This document shows positions 51,801-63,935 of a stretch of 64,000 nt of DNA, piece by piece. The position numbers and the translations under genes are program-made. Within the stretch, counting starts at the first letter, position 1, and each line of letters begins with the position of its first letter. The notes under the pieces were generated by a model that had not been told where the DNA came from, made no database searches, and saw only the letters and a program-made list of their open reading frames with translations. The stretch is from Ascaris suum. Taxonomy: Eukaryota > Nematoda > Chromadorea > Rhabditida > Ascarididae. The stretch covers positions 1,550,001 to 1,614,000 of the forward strand of contig CM024187.1 in assembly GCA_013433145.1 (NCBI GenBank), written 5' to 3'.

Positions 51801-54800
51801 AAATCCAATGCAAATTTCCACTGCATGATTAGCCACATGAATTTTAATGCAAACATTATGAGAAGAACGCATCGTCTGCATTTGCCAGGAATGTTTGCAA
51901 CTATTTTCCTGAGTAATTGTTAAATAAAGCAGAAAGATAAATAACAACTTCGTTGTCCCACTGAAGAATTCTCGATCAGCGAACAACCTAGAAAGACTTC
52001 ATTCGCCTCCGTAAGGCAGCAGAGTGCCGAGAACTTGGAAGTGTGATCGAATCGAACTGCGCGGCCACAAACAATGCTCCTACTACAAGCTGCCGGCATT
52101 AAATGGTAAATTTTTGGTGACTCGACGGAAAGCAATTCCTCATCCGATGATAAATCAAGCAACATTACTTACAAACATTTGCCCAAGACTACAGATTATA
52201 TCCGGCTCGCGTATCACCCCGCAAAGTGAAAGAAAATGCGGACACCTGTTATCGCCGCCGCATAGCTTGTTTATAAGGTAATCTACAAATTGAAGATGAC
52301 AAAATGGATTTTATTTCTCAAAAGCAAAATGACGAATATTGAGACGCTTCTACTAAGTCAAGTCATCTTTTCAGTCATAAAGCTATAGACCCTGAGTCTA
52401 TGATCTATGGAAAATCCCAAGTTTATAAATTTCGCATGCAAACGCCGAAAAACGCATATGCGCTATTTCATCACTGGAATCAAAAGCCCCGGCTCAAAGC
52501 GAGAGAAAAGTTCTGGAAAAGAATTTCTATTCCGACAGGCGTTTGCCCAATATACACGACTCATTCCACGTCACATCCCGATAGCGATATTTACGGTTAT
52601 CCATGCATCAAAAGGCCACCGTGAAAGTGATAATATGAGATCCACAAACGATACAAACCTTTAGCGAAGGGCTGGAGATCGACCGAGTAACGTGGGACAT
52701 TCCTGTTGTGCCTGCTCCAAACTTCGACAGTTTTTAGCAGGATCGTTTCAGCACAACAAGCGTACTCTGCGTAGTGGACTCCAATACTCAAGAGCGATAA
52801 CGTCGATTAGACCTTTGCTAACTGCGATTCGCAACTAAACATACATTTTTCAATTGCAGCGATGGATAATTCAACTTTACTAATACCAAAAAGTTCTTTT
52901 AGGTAACATGCGGCATGTTATTTTAATGGATGGATGCATGCGAAAGATATACAGCTGAACTTAACTTCAACAACGACTAACGAACACTACTTAAATTCAG
53001 GAAAAAAAAAAAAAGAAAACCAAAACAAACAACGCAAAGAAATAATCAGTCCCACTGAAAACAAACCGAACCCAACATATGCAAACAAAAAAAGCAAGTA
53101 CAACAGATTCGCTTTAGGAATTTAGAAGTTAGTATGTCATAGAACCATCACCGATAAGCATTTTTTCTATTCACTTTAATCGTGAGATCATTGGCGCAAA
53201 ATAGCGATAAAACTGCTATAGCGAAGCTATTTGTTCTAATTGATGCATTTACGTCATATTTCTAAGAGAACATTGACGATTACTATGATCAACTTCGACG
53301 TAAGACCATGGATGCTATCGAGCAGTTCTCTTCAAGCAGCCAAATGTATAATTGCACAAATATGAGTTGCGGTTGCTTGAAGTGAAATAGTGGAACTGAA
53401 AAGGTTGACTGCAGTATTTTATGGAGTTCCTTATTTCTGTCGAGTCGCTCTCAAAGTAGATATCTCGGTAGGTTAGACATTCAAGTGCAAGAACAAAGCG
53501 AGCGCAACTTCCAAACTATCAATGCTTTTCTTAACCGAAGCTCCGCATCACAAAAGATCGCGTTGATGACAAACAAACAGGAGAAAATTTTCTGCAATAA
53601 GGCCGATGTTTTCATTCGAGAACATCTCAACAGTGTACACAGAGTGCGCGGAAACCAATCCAGCATCCAATCAGACTTGACATTGAAAAATATGACTGCT
53701 CGAATAAACAACCATAGCTTCACTAAATAAGCAATGACAAGGCTATTATGATCTCAGAGATGGGAAGTAACGTGATTGTTAGAATTCATAAATGTAGCGA
53801 CAACAGCTTAGAATATCATCGCAGACTTCAGGGTATAGACGAAACTGCTCGACGAATTCGATGCTTTCTTTACATCAGTTGGAAAGTCTTAGAGAAAACA
53901 AACCGACAAAACTTGTCTCCAAAGGTTTTATAATTTGAAACTCTGACCTCTATTCTATGAAGAAGGAATGAAGCAAACTTAGCTCGACAGAGTAGGCAAA
54001 CAGCCCATTTAACGTCAAGGCTTGTCTGCAATAAAAGTCATTCTCCGAAGCAGTGTACGCAGTTAAGGTGACATTTCCTAATCAAATTCGCTACTGCTGC
54101 ATGAAAGGTTAACCAAAACCCATCCATTCAATGCAAGATGTGGACAAATCGTCAATTCAAAAAACCAGGTTGCTGCAATTTTAAGAACTTATTAAGGCTG
54201 ATTCATTCGTGGAAAGTTATTCATTTGCTGCCCTCAAGTGCCAATCATAAAAAAACATCGCAACGAGCAGTAAATTGAATGGAAACCATAAACTCGCCGG
54301 TGACAAAAATACAATTTTTAGTAAGTCATTTGTGATGCTTGGCAAGTTACTGAGTTCACGTTCTATTTGAGCAGATAACACAAATAAACATGCGACAACG
54401 GAAAAAATTGTAGCGTCAGATTAGAATAAAAAAAGAAAGGAAAAAAGAAAACAAACAACGATATAAAATGGCAAAATTTTGCCAGAGAAAATTAACACAA
54501 TATGAATGAACGACAGAGACTCACTTATGAGGCTTTCGACTAAGTAATACCAATTGACATGGATCAAAATCGCCCAAATCAGAGCATGTAAATCGGATGT
54601 CATGAGTTGATCAGTCAAATTCTTACAAAATGGACTCCATCGTTGGCCATAATCCCATTCCGTCACCACAAATCCACTTTTTATACAATAACTCCAGTTT
54701 AATCTATCAGAAACAATAATGAGGCAAAGCTACTGCAAATGATCACAGGCGAAAAAATGTAATTAAAGCATGCAACAACTACGTGCTTCAAACTGGAGTT

Positions 54801-57800
54801 AAGGAAAGAAATGAATGAGGTATGAGTGGTGCAATTACATGAGAAATGAAGCGACAGATGGGTAAAACAGAACTCAATTAATGGAGGCAGAGGACTGTTT
54901 AGGCGGTGTGGCTGGAGGCAAGAGTACCTGATCTGCGATCTGCTGCGTTAGCGACGAGTAGGCGCCGCCACATTCACCAGGTCGGATGTTCTCGATCAGT
55001 GTATTCACTGCTGGATTCGCCGCACCGCCGTTCGCCGGCAGCTTCAAACGGATACTTTTATCTTTCACGCACCCACCTTTCTCCTATATTTCCCTTTCAT
55101 TATATCCCCTCTTCAACGGCGAACTGCACTGTCGCATACCGCATAAGTCAGAATGAAGCATGTCCTCAGCGTAATTATACATAAATTTCAACACCTCCAC
55201 CCTCTTCCGTGTGTGGAAAAAAGTCGTTGTGACTGAATGCGAAAGTAGCGCTCATCCTTGAGCTGAAATTGGCTGTCGCAAATATAAAAAAGAGAACTGA
55301 GTATGAACCTTAGAACTCAAGAGATTCGAAAGGAAAGTTCTATGAGAAAATCAGAGATTACGAATTAAGCAATCATCTGCAATTTCAACAGATCTCATAG
55401 CGGTCTGTCGATCGTTTCAAGCCCTTTCCTTTGTTTAGCATGCAGTAAACGTTCCACGCTGTGTAGCGCTCTTGTTGCAAATGTTGTGACAATGCGTGCA
55501 GTAGGAAATATTCGTAAGTTTGTCACACATTCAGGTTATGGAAATCCCGTTGATTAGGAAATGAATAAAAGAGAAATTTTCTCCTTTTTGAGTTCCGCAA
55601 AAATGCGTGGGGATGACCTGAATGATGACAAACAACGATCCTCAGACTGCAGCAAAAAAAGCAGACAACGTGCGACAGTTGCAAGACAACCACAGGCTTT
55701 GAGGACACAACTTAATTATTGAATAAAAATAACAACCAGATCAGGCGGCGACTGACTGGCCTCGGTCGAGTTCTCAACCTGAAAGAGCAATCTCATGCAG
55801 AAAAGCAGAAGACGACTGCTCCAAATTAAAGCAACGCTCGACGCCTTTCAGAGTCAATCAGCATGGTCAGCACAGACTACGATCGCGAAACATTACACTA
55901 CATTTCAATGGCGCAGTGAACGATAGCGACGGTCTCAAGGTCGAGCACTAGGCAACTACAGCCAGCCACCAACCATACAACGGCATCATTCTCTGACAGC
56001 AAGAAGAGTAAGATGGGCGATGCGCCCCAAATTAGGAAGAAAAATTTTGTTGAGAATATCATTGTGCTGAAAGCGCCTCAACTGGAAGCTGCGGCGATAT
56101 AAACTTTTTCTTGCACATTTGTTTCCTTCTACTCATTAAGCAGCTTCAAGCAAAGGCGAGCGCCAATTTACACAGCGACCGTAACGAGACTACCACCGCT
56201 TAGAGCATGCCGCTCATTGATTTCTTCATTAATCACAACAATCTACTGAAGCCATTAAGCGGGAGAGAGCAAAGAAACGAGCAAATCACACCATACACGG
56301 GCATTTCTTCTCCTCATTCAAATAATTGTGTAACTGAATAACATCTTCCGAAGGCTTGCGCTGAAATTCGGAAAAACAAGGTGAAAGTGAAAGAAAAGAA
56401 AAACTGAGGCGAAATGCAATCGACAGCCAACAGAAACGATATTGTCCGAAACTTTAGCAGGAAGTAAAGAGAATTTATAAATGCTTACCACCTTCGTCGG
56501 TTCCCCCCAAGCACTAGTCTGCGGAGGTGCGCCCCATCGCTCAGTGCCATCATTAAGTGGATGCCCGGGCGCTGGCTGAGGATCGCCCCATACGGCGGCT
56601 GTGGCCGGCGGCGAAGCGTTATTGCTAACCACTCCCGACGAGACCGGAATATTGCTCCAATCGCCACCACTCGGCGCAGCACATGGGACGTGAGAATAAT
56701 CTTCAACGTCCGCATCCTTCCAACGCTTTATCTCAAGCTTAAAAAAAACGTGATTCATGTTTCGAAATAGCCCGACGAAAAAGAATAATATTAGCAACAA
56801 AATCTAACGCATCAAAAGTTAAATTAAGAGAATGCCATAACTTCTTGCAAAGGTCAACAACATTTCTCTTGCAAACTGAAATACAAGCTCCTCCAAGTGT
56901 CGACAATATCGTTCCGTGACAATTCAAAGTGCATGGATACATCGCCTCCGAATTCCAGCTGATGCAATGAATTAGACAAATCCTTCAGTTGTAGCACTGC
57001 GTTCAAACTGTACCTTGTTAACAGTGACTAGATACCAAGCGAAAAAAAAACGAAACAGCGGATAAAAGACTTACACCCTGCTGCGAACTTGGATCGCCCC
57101 ATACAGAGGTACCCGTATCTCTCTGCACGCTTTTTCTGCTTCGGATTCGGATCGTGCCACATCATATCGTTATTCATTTCAGTCGGCTGGGGTGCAACCC
57201 ACGGTCCCGGTCTGAGGATTCGGGTCATACTGAAACACGTCATTTGAATTAAAACCACCTTTGTTATCTCAGAAGAACTTGCTGTAAACACCAGCGGTCC
57301 AGCAACCAATACAACATATGATAAACGGCGCCACAATAGAAAACAAGTTAGCTTATGCCACAAAAATACAAACGACTCTAGAAAACGAACGATGGGGAGC
57401 CAGAAAGCGTTTCTACCTCTTATCCCCTCAATTCTCTCCTCTTCCTTTTGTAACTCGTGTAAATAGTTGTAATCCTTTTATAACCTACCAATATCGTACA
57501 TTTCTAACAAGTGAGCTGCCCGGGAAAAAAAAAACAGCACCTCAAACCTAAAAGTTACGCATTGTGCAACAATCCACCGCCCCAAATCTTGCCATCGAAC
57601 AACTCGTTGGTGCCGAATAAAATGACGCTTCTGATAGCTTATTCAAAGTGATGAAGCCCGATTCTGATCAGAGAAAACTGCACCTGCCAGCTTCGAAAAT
57701 GAAATCACCTATTCTATTCTAAATTCCAAGCGTGCTGGTTTGAAGGATATTACGGTACCTCTGCTTGCATTGTCGTGGCGCCATGAGTATACTTCTTAGG

Positions 57801-59991
57801 CAATTAATCTAAAGAAAATACTCACCTGGTCCGAAGGCGCCGGCATGCTCGGCTGCGGTTGAGCCCATGAGGCAGCTGGTACACCGGTCTGTACGAGGGC
57901 TGCCGGATGTGGCTGAGCATTGTTCCAGTGTGTCGTACCCGTAGGATCATGTCTGTGATGGGGCCAGTCGGCCGACCCGCTTGGATGCGGAGCCGTCCAC
58001 GGCGCTGCCGGTGCACCAACGCTCCACCGCGATGCAGCTCCTGCTCCTCCCCAATCTCCTTTTTGATCACCGCCGTGCATCGCAGCTGCGCTCGCACCGC
58101 TACCCGTATCCCATGGAGTTTGCTGCAAACAAAGCGATCTGCTCTCCATCGTACACGTCAGAAAATAGGTTTCCTATGCACCCCTTGTTTGTAGTGGACT
58201 ACATTGTGAAAGAAGCGAACTATTTACTTGCATCGCCGAAAACCACACATGAGGGAGCCACTATGTAATAAGCAATCTCATATTTCAATTTGTGAGAGCT
58301 GGTGCTTTTGGTAATGGACAACCTGAATAGGTGATCGAGGAATATCCTGGATTTATTAGCAGGTTAGATGCAAACCTAGTATCTACAATTCACAGAATTC
58401 ATAGTTCCGATTGAAATTTCAACGAGTTTGCAAAAGGCCAATATCCACGCCCTCCCAAAGCGATTTCCGATATTGGTTTCAGAGACAGAAACCACACTGC
58501 TTTGTTTGGGAAGTATTGCTTCGTCAAATAATCAATAAAGATGCTAAGTGTGATTAATAGAAAGCTTGTCGATCAACTCCTTCGCTCTTCCCCCTGCCTC
58601 CCCCTCCTCCTTTCCCAAAAAAACTGACGAAACTGGTGAGTTATGGCACACTTTTTAGTACCTCTCTCCTATCCAAATCTATTCATAAATCAAGGAGATT
58701 ACGACTCTCTTCAGTGTGCCTTCATATGACCTAGAGATGAGAAAAACGAATAAACGATAAAAATCTATACCTGATCAACTTTGAGGCCGCCCCACGACTG
58801 CGGCTGATCATAGCGCGCGTTGGGCGCTTGTGCTCGACCACCCATTGGTGCCATGTTCTTCTTCGCTTGTTCTGCGTACGTTCCACTCGGTGAACTTGTA
58901 GTGCCGCCCCACTGAAAAAAAAGAGAAAAATGCATGCTATTATCGTAGTCAGTACACTAATTGTATACTAAGATAAATAAACACGTATTTCTGAAGTGTG
59001 CTTACCATCATTGTAAATGGTAATAAAAAAAAGACAAAGAAAACAGCCAGACAGTAATAACAATAACGTGCCAAACGAACGAACGACTTAACAAATTGTG
59101 ACTTTATAAATACGGACCACAAATAGCGAGTGAATATTTCGAAGAATATGGCGTGCAATGAGCAAAAAAAGTTTGGAAGTAAGAACCCACAGCTTGCTGT
59201 GATAGAGGCCATCCGTTGGACCTTGTGGACCTGTCGGCTGATTCGGAGGCACAGCCCACTGGGCTGGCTGAGCAGATGGTTGCGTGTTCCACTGTGCAGC
59301 AGGGGCCTGAACCGGCTGATGTTCCACCCAAGAACGGCCACCTCGTGCATCACCCATACGAACGCCACTGAATGTAGGCTGACCACCGCTTCCACGACCC
59401 ATCGCTGGCCATACCTGTGACTGCGCCACTCCCTGAAATACCGCGTCAATATGCCAAGGTCAAAGAATACACAGCACTGTTCAAACCGCTCTGAAAGTAA
59501 TATATGCAGTCATTTACGGATCTAGGCGACACAAGCACACAAACGCAATCATGTCGTCAGCTTCCCAAATCTTCGAGTTTCTGCTACGGATGTTTTTTTA
59601 ATATTACAGGAATTCCTGCAGTGGCTGAGCACACAAAGTGATGGAGCGACGGAATATAGAAGCTTCCGACCCCATAGCAGGGTCTCGTTGCTCCTCGTTT
59701 TCGTATGACAGTTAACTGCTGACTAAACTGCCCATGTGAGAAATAATCAACCGGCTGCATGGATAATCAAGTGGATAAAGACGTAAAAAAGTACACAAAC
59801 GATTCCCATCTCAGATAAGCTTCCGCTTTGATGACGAAAGAGTCAAGAGCACATTCAAATTTCGAAGGAAAGCAACTTACGTTCCAAGGGTTCATTGCCA
59901 TTGTCTCAGCGCTGTCCTCGACGCCCCACATGTTAGTGTTGCGCGCTACACGAGCTCCGCTTCGTTGGTTTGTTAGTAGTGTGCGACAGCT
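48588..59991 (-). CDS. GW182/TNRC6/AIN-type glycine-tryptophan protein (core exons)
   Basis: GW182-family proteins link Argonaute-bound microRNAs to the poly(A)-binding protein and the CCR4-NOT deadenylase in the cytoplasm. Core exons, in transcript order: 59991-59881, 59432-59187, 58911-58771, 58122-57826, 57229-57075, 56737-56489, 55778-55737, 55083-54928, 52721-52659, 51786-51590, 50940-50800, 49672-49639 and 48806-48588, about 680 codons. Roughly two dozen tryptophans sit in low-complexity G/S/P/Q/A sequence (MWG, WGG, DWGG, VWGD, AWGE). A short coiled-coil-like segment follows, then DWSLLQEVLP and EDPNATPGNW, which recall the DPxVTPGS block of TNRC6 silencing domains. Splice phases agree once four one-base homopolymer breaks are allowed for. 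In Caenorhabditis this role belongs to ain-1 and ain-2; I cannot say which is the orthologue. Both ends remain open. Confidence 0.82.
49639..49672 (-). CDS. GW182-like exon L, TPGN motif
   Basis: VAEDPNATPGN and the first base of a split tryptophan codon lie between TTTCAG and a GTAAGC donor. The DPxxTPGx motif is conserved in the family. Read-through of the donor would reach a stop 20 codons later, so an alternative terminal exon is possible. Confidence 0.72.
50800..50940 (-). CDS. GW182-like exon K, silencing-domain-like segment
   Basis: It encodes MTSSSSDNNVPALIAGTQHM, KIDWKSGTLDWSLLQEVLPE and SEP before a GTACGT donor. The acceptor is CTTAAG. The LDWSLLQ pattern recalls the region just upstream of the conserved DP-TPG block in TNRC6 proteins. 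Confidence 0.75.
51590..51786 (-). CDS. GW182-like exon J, coiled-coil-like, with frame break
   Basis: MESDRLLMEIQGLQNEIMQL then RNSINEPFM has heptad-like leucines. The frame then moves to NVNGTVSLAPTAAKAGLNSG and ends before a GTCAGT donor. One base missing from the TTTT at 51684-51687 (plus strand) restores 198 bases and phase 0. Confidence 0.65.
52659..52721 (-). CDS. GW182-like exon I (small)
   Basis: FGAGTTGMSHVTRSISSPSL then K, 21 codons, phase 0 on both sides. The acceptor is CGAAG and the donor GTTTGT. It is short and serine-rich. Confidence 0.5.
54928..55083 (-). CDS. GW182-like exon H
   Basis: It encodes EKGGCVKDKSIRLKLPANGG then PAVNTLIENIRPGECGG and SSLTQQIADQ. The ATATAG acceptor gives phase 0 and the donor is GTACTC. 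Composition is coding-like; no named domain is recognised. Confidence 0.65.
55737..55778 (-). CDS. GW182-like exon G (small)
   Basis: Fourteen codons, VENSTEASQSPPDL, follow a good TTTCAG acceptor. The donor GTTGTT is weak, so the 3' limit is tentative. It joins both neighbours in phase 0. Confidence 0.5.
56489..56737 (-). CDS. GW182-like exon F
   Basis: It encodes RWKDADVEDYSHVPCAAPSG, GDWSNIPVSSG, AAVWGDPQPAPGHP, TERWGAPPQT and SAWGEPTKV. The acceptor is TTTAAG and the donor GTAAGC. It is 83 codons, phase 0 on both sides. Confidence 0.88.
57075..57229 (-). CDS. GW182-like exon E with two frame breaks
   Basis: Three frames carry successive pieces of one plausible protein: YDPNPQTG, then PWVAPQPTEMNNDMMWHDPN, then RDTGTSVWGDPSSQQG before a GTAAGT donor. 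The exon is 155 bases. Removing one base from the CCC at 57206-57208 and one from the TTTTT at 57131-57135 gives 153 bases, phase 0 on both sides and a continuous GW-type reading. Confidence 0.75.
57826..58122 (-). CDS. GW182-like exon D, densest tryptophan exon
   Basis: Seven tryptophans in 99 codons: PWDTGSG, GDWGGAG, SRWSVG, APWTAP, ADWPHH, THWNNA and ASWAQP, in an A/P/G/H-rich background. The acceptor is TTGCAG and the donor GTGAGT; phase 0 on both sides. Spaced tryptophans of this type are the Argonaute-binding hooks of the family. Confidence 0.92.
58771..58911 (-). CDS. GW182-like exon C
   Basis: WGGTTSSPSGTYAEQAKKNM and YDQPQSWGGLKVDQ lie between TTTCAG and GTATAG. It is 47 codons, phase 0 on both sides, with two WGG motifs. 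Confidence 0.88.
59187..59432 (-). CDS. GW182-like exon B
   Basis: After TTTCAG it encodes GVAQSQVWPAMGRGSGGQPT, GGRSWVEHQPVQAPAAQWNT and QPAQWAVPPNQPTGPQ. The tryptophan, Q and P richness is typical. The 3' end is uncertain: a weak GTTCTT donor at 59186 is the best phase-0 choice. Confidence 0.78.
59881..59991 (-). CDS. GW182-like exon A (first confident exon)
   Basis: The acceptor TTTTAG opens SCRTLLTNQRSGARVARNTN then MWGVEDSAETMAMNPWN and a GTAAGT donor. The ATG at MWG could be the start if the acceptor is used for trans-splicing. Otherwise upstream exons exist, but the candidates at 60840-60911 and 62221-62275 do not join in phase. Confidence 0.7.
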
Positions 59992-60839
59992 CTAAAAGCC
60001 ATCACGTCTTGTTTTTAGTTTAAAGGAAGGCAATATACGTAAACATCGCGCTAAAGTATGCAACTACGCTTTTAATTCAAAATTACACTCGGAGAGATGG
60101 AACTATGGTTGAGTGGTAAAAAAACCGATGGTAATTAAATTACCAGCCAAAACCGAGCAAGGATGCAGACAAAAGTTACTTTATACTTTTCAGAGAGACA
60201 AGAGTTGGATGGAGCGAACGCTTCCAGCCAACCAACTCTGTATTAGTATCTCTGACAAACCAAGCAGCCACCAACATTTCCCTGACTATGGTTTACTGAT
60301 GCCACCGATCTTCTAGGGAAATCACATCACATCTTTTCACGCGATCGCATTTCAAATAAGCAAATTAAAAAATTAAAAGATATATATTTTCATATCACAA
60401 GGCTAGCAAAGAAACTCTTCGCGCAACCACTTGCAGACTTGTTTTTAGCCGAACGGCATTATTACCAATATCATTTTTAGGCATGATAGCAGCTACAGCA
60501 AGTTCGCCCATAAAGGCTTCTTCAACTCAAGCAGTTACAACAAAATGGTGGAACATATTCTTCAATGAACAAATAGAAACGAAGAAAATATGTAGTTCTT
60601 TCAAAAATACGAAAAATATGCAGCGATAACAAACAAGAAAAAATATGTGTGATAGCACTAAACATGGCGCAAACGGATATATCATCGACACAAAATGAAA
60701 GAAAATAACGATAATAACAAAGAGAATGTCATATTATTGGAGGATCACTACAATCTGATTTTCATCTTATATTTGATGGAAAGTGAAAGCAGCAAAAATG
60801 TGGGCCAAGCAGAGTGAATGTGAAAGCTGTGATATTTAC

Positions 60840-60911
60840 CAGCAGCCACAGACTTCAATAATTTCCGGCTCGGATCAAGATCGCCCACATAGTACGTTAG
60901 CGAGCGCATGC
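60840..60911 (-). CDS. Candidate exon upstream of the GW182-like gene
   Basis: It reads MRSLTYYVGDLDPSRKLLKS then VAA between TTAG and GTAAAT. It looks coding, phase 1 in and out. It does not join exon A in phase without a further exon or a frame break, so gene membership is unproven. Confidence 0.35.
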
Positions 60912-61425
60912 CTAACACGCTTAAAAGCCGCATTTGGAAATTGATTCGACTTTTTTGAAGTTTAATTTCAAGGCAATCGCTTTTAGAATAATTCACTACC
61001 ACTAATGTTACCTAGAAGCGGCCATTATTTTCAAACTGGAAAGATAAACAGTGGCAAAATGCAATAAGAGGTAGACGATGGCCGAATAAAATAAAACGTT
61101 GCAGATGATAGAGTGATACTCTGATAGCATACAATCCCTCAAGTGGTACTCCGATAAATCTGATAGCGCATTTTATATGTGCAGTCGGAGATGCGACACT
61201 TTTCACGTATAAATAACGCTGTTTCGTTCAACGAGCGTGATAAACATAAGCTACACTCACAGCTTAGCAATACTTTAAAAAAACACACACACACACTCTA
61301 TGGCAGAAGCGTGACTTTTGATTTAAAGCATTTTTCCGTATTAAAAAGAAATGCAAGCGCGCCGATTCTATCTGAGCTTCGATCTGTAAAAATCGTTGCA
61401 AAAATACAACTACGCTGAGACTGCA

Positions 61426-61441
61426 CCCCCCCCCCCCCCCC
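61426..61441. repeat. Poly-C run
   Basis: Sixteen consecutive C on the plus strand. Confidence 0.97.
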
Positions 61442-62220
61442 ATCCTCTTGCACAGAACGAAAAGATAGCTGCACGACGACTGCTTCTTGATCGATGCTCC
61501 CACAAATCCACAAGCTCGAAATATCGTTATCGATGTGATAATCTCTGGTTGCTAAGTGCTTTTTTGCACTTTAATGTGAAACATATTTTAATTTGTATTC
61601 TTCGTCTACCTGTGTAATTTCCCTTTTCCGTTAAAGTTCTTTCGAAGATTGCGGTATTTACTATAGCACGTAAAGCGAATGAACGCACACAACAGCGTTA
61701 TCTTTCACTATTATCGTTTTTTCCTTTTTTTTTTTTTTTCTGAAATGATAAATAAATTCAAACGAGAATACCCACATGGGAAAAGAAAACACTCGGCTCG
61801 ATTAAAATGATCCATCGATGTTGCCTGTTCAAATTTTCTCCACTTTCAATAGCACAAGCCCTCTTAAGCAATTTATAAGGTAAGCATTGCCATATCCAGC
61901 AACGCACCTTTAATATGGAGGAAGTTCTCGCTACTTACAGCCACATCCTATAGTTGACAGCCGAAGATTGCAACCCGTAACTGGAGGATGCGATATGGTG
62001 GAGGTATCCATGTATAGCTAATAAGACCATACTATGTTATTAGATGCTTGATAGTGGCGTGTAAACAATTTTTTAAAAAACTTAGGTGAGGGCATCAATC
62101 CACCATGACAAAAATTCTTCGCAGCACGTGAGATGTTAGAGATGCTATCATTCGCATCGTTCATGAGGCCGTCCCAACTATCGCTCGTTGCAAGCGTAAC
62201 ACATCACGCGCTTTCGTTAC

Positions 62221-62275
62221 CACCACCATCGATGCAGTCAACAATATATTCCAGCAACGAACGACTCGACTCCAT
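62221..62275 (-). CDS. Candidate first exon
   Basis: An ATG opens MESSRSLLEYIVDCIDGGG, ending phase 1 at a GTAACG donor, compatible with the candidate exon at 60840-60911. Support is phase and composition only. Confidence 0.25.
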
Positions 62276-63140
62276 AGTGAAAACAAAAGTTCATTCGAGC
62301 GGAAGAAGAAAAAAAAAAAACAAGAAAACGAAGAAAACAATTTTATCGGCAATCCATTTGAAATGGTAATATTTTTGCAACTAATAACCATTTTAATGGT
62401 TGAAAGCTTTTGCAGCACCACTGCAATCATCCAACAATTCAGTAAGATTTGAAATGCTCATATATGGTTGATTACGGAACGATAGAGACCCCCCGCAAAT
62501 ATCCAGTCGTATTTCTGAGATTGCAGAACTATGAAGTGAACAACAACGAGAAAATCCATGAATTTTGTGCTAATAAAAATACGCGGCATGCAATACGGTT
62601 TTGGTGTTCTGAACATAAAGAGCCACCTGATATACTCAATCGCCTCAGCGCTGATCCTTTTGCAGGAAGGCGCTGAAGTAGAATTGAAGCTATTTTAAGG
62701 GCGAAAGCTATAATATCAACAAATCATGTGTCGATGGTTCATTAAGAAAAATATATATAAAAGAATTTCTCATATGCAAAAAAAAAAAAAAAACAAAACA
62801 AAATTACTATAAATGAGAAAATGATTGTGCGGTAAAAATGAACTAGGTTATCGCAAAACTCGTGAATAATATGAAGTGAAAAAATAAATATGATCCTACA
62901 AACGGACTAAGAATACTGCGTGAGTAGATGTCCACATCGTATCCCGCGCTCGATCTGGCAACTCAACGAAGCACTTCATAACCGACCTAATGAATACCGC
63001 AAAACTGCGCAAATTTTCCACAATTTTTGACGTGAAAATACGTATGAATTGTAATAAAAATGTGAGGTAATTTTTAAATTCCAATTGATAAATAAATTTC
63101 CACCGGCTGAGGAAGTGAAATAATAATACGCATGGATTAC

Positions 63141-63243
63141 AGACGGAGCATTTTCAACGTAGTAAAATGGATCGCTGCCTTCAGAATCCACGACTACGAT
63201 TTCATTAACTCTACCCGTCGATACTGAACGCAGTACGCCTGAT
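63141..63243 (-). CDS. Candidate exon of another or the same minus-strand gene
   Basis: After a TTCAACAG acceptor it reads SGVLRSVSTGRVNEIVVVDS then EGSDPFYYVENAPS before a GTAATC donor. The composition is convincingly coding but I recognise no family. Neighbouring exons could not be fixed. Confidence 0.4.
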
Positions 63244-63320
63244 CTGTTGAAATTTTGCTCAATGTTATTGTAAAACGTTGATTTACTTTTAGAGTGTGGC
63301 AATAAATGTACGGCCATGTT

Positions 63321-63323
63321 TAT

Positions 63324-63363
<40 letters not shown>

Positions 63364-63370
63364 ATATATA
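63321..63370. repeat. (TA)n tract
   Basis: About 50 bases of TA repeat. Confidence 0.96.
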
Positions 63371-63883
63371 CGTAACAAAAAATAAAAAAAATTTACGCTC
63401 ATTATGAAATGAACAATCCGCGCTTTAAGCGATTTTGTCATACCTCTATGAACGTCGTCAATGAAAACCTCATACTACCTCAGATCGTAAGCAAAGAATT
63501 TTCAACACTTCATCGTACAAACAGACGCTTAAAAATATTTCGATAAGAACACATATAGCTAAGCCACTCAGATCTGCTTTAAACAGATATTCGGACACAT
63601 GAATCAGCTATAACTCAAATGCCCTCATGAAACGAATTCGTACAACTAACTACAGCATAGATTTTAACGCATTAGATTGTTGCGAAAACAAACGAATTCA
63701 ACAACATGCTAACGTGAAAACCTACCAACCAAAATATACGCATTGACGCAACATATGAAGCAGTAGTGCATGAGTCCATCCCGATAACTGTAACGCAGAA
63801 ATTGCTACTATTATACTGCGGTAAATAGGGTTATAACCATAGCCGATTGATGCATTCGCCATTGTGGCAGCTGTGAATATTAA

Positions 63884-63935
63884 CCCCCCCCCCCCCCCCA
63901 AACACACACACACACACACATACACACACACATAC
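63884..63935. repeat. Poly-C run followed by (CA)n microsatellite
   Basis: Sixteen C, then a CA repeat interrupted by two CATA steps. Confidence 0.97.

Larger units (their letters stand above)
59992..63140. other. Upstream flank of the GW182-like gene
   Basis: Apart from the two weak candidate exons, only AT-rich sequence, a 16-base C run (61426-61441) and A/T homopolymers are seen. The promoter is presumably here but no element can be picked out. Confidence 0.45.
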
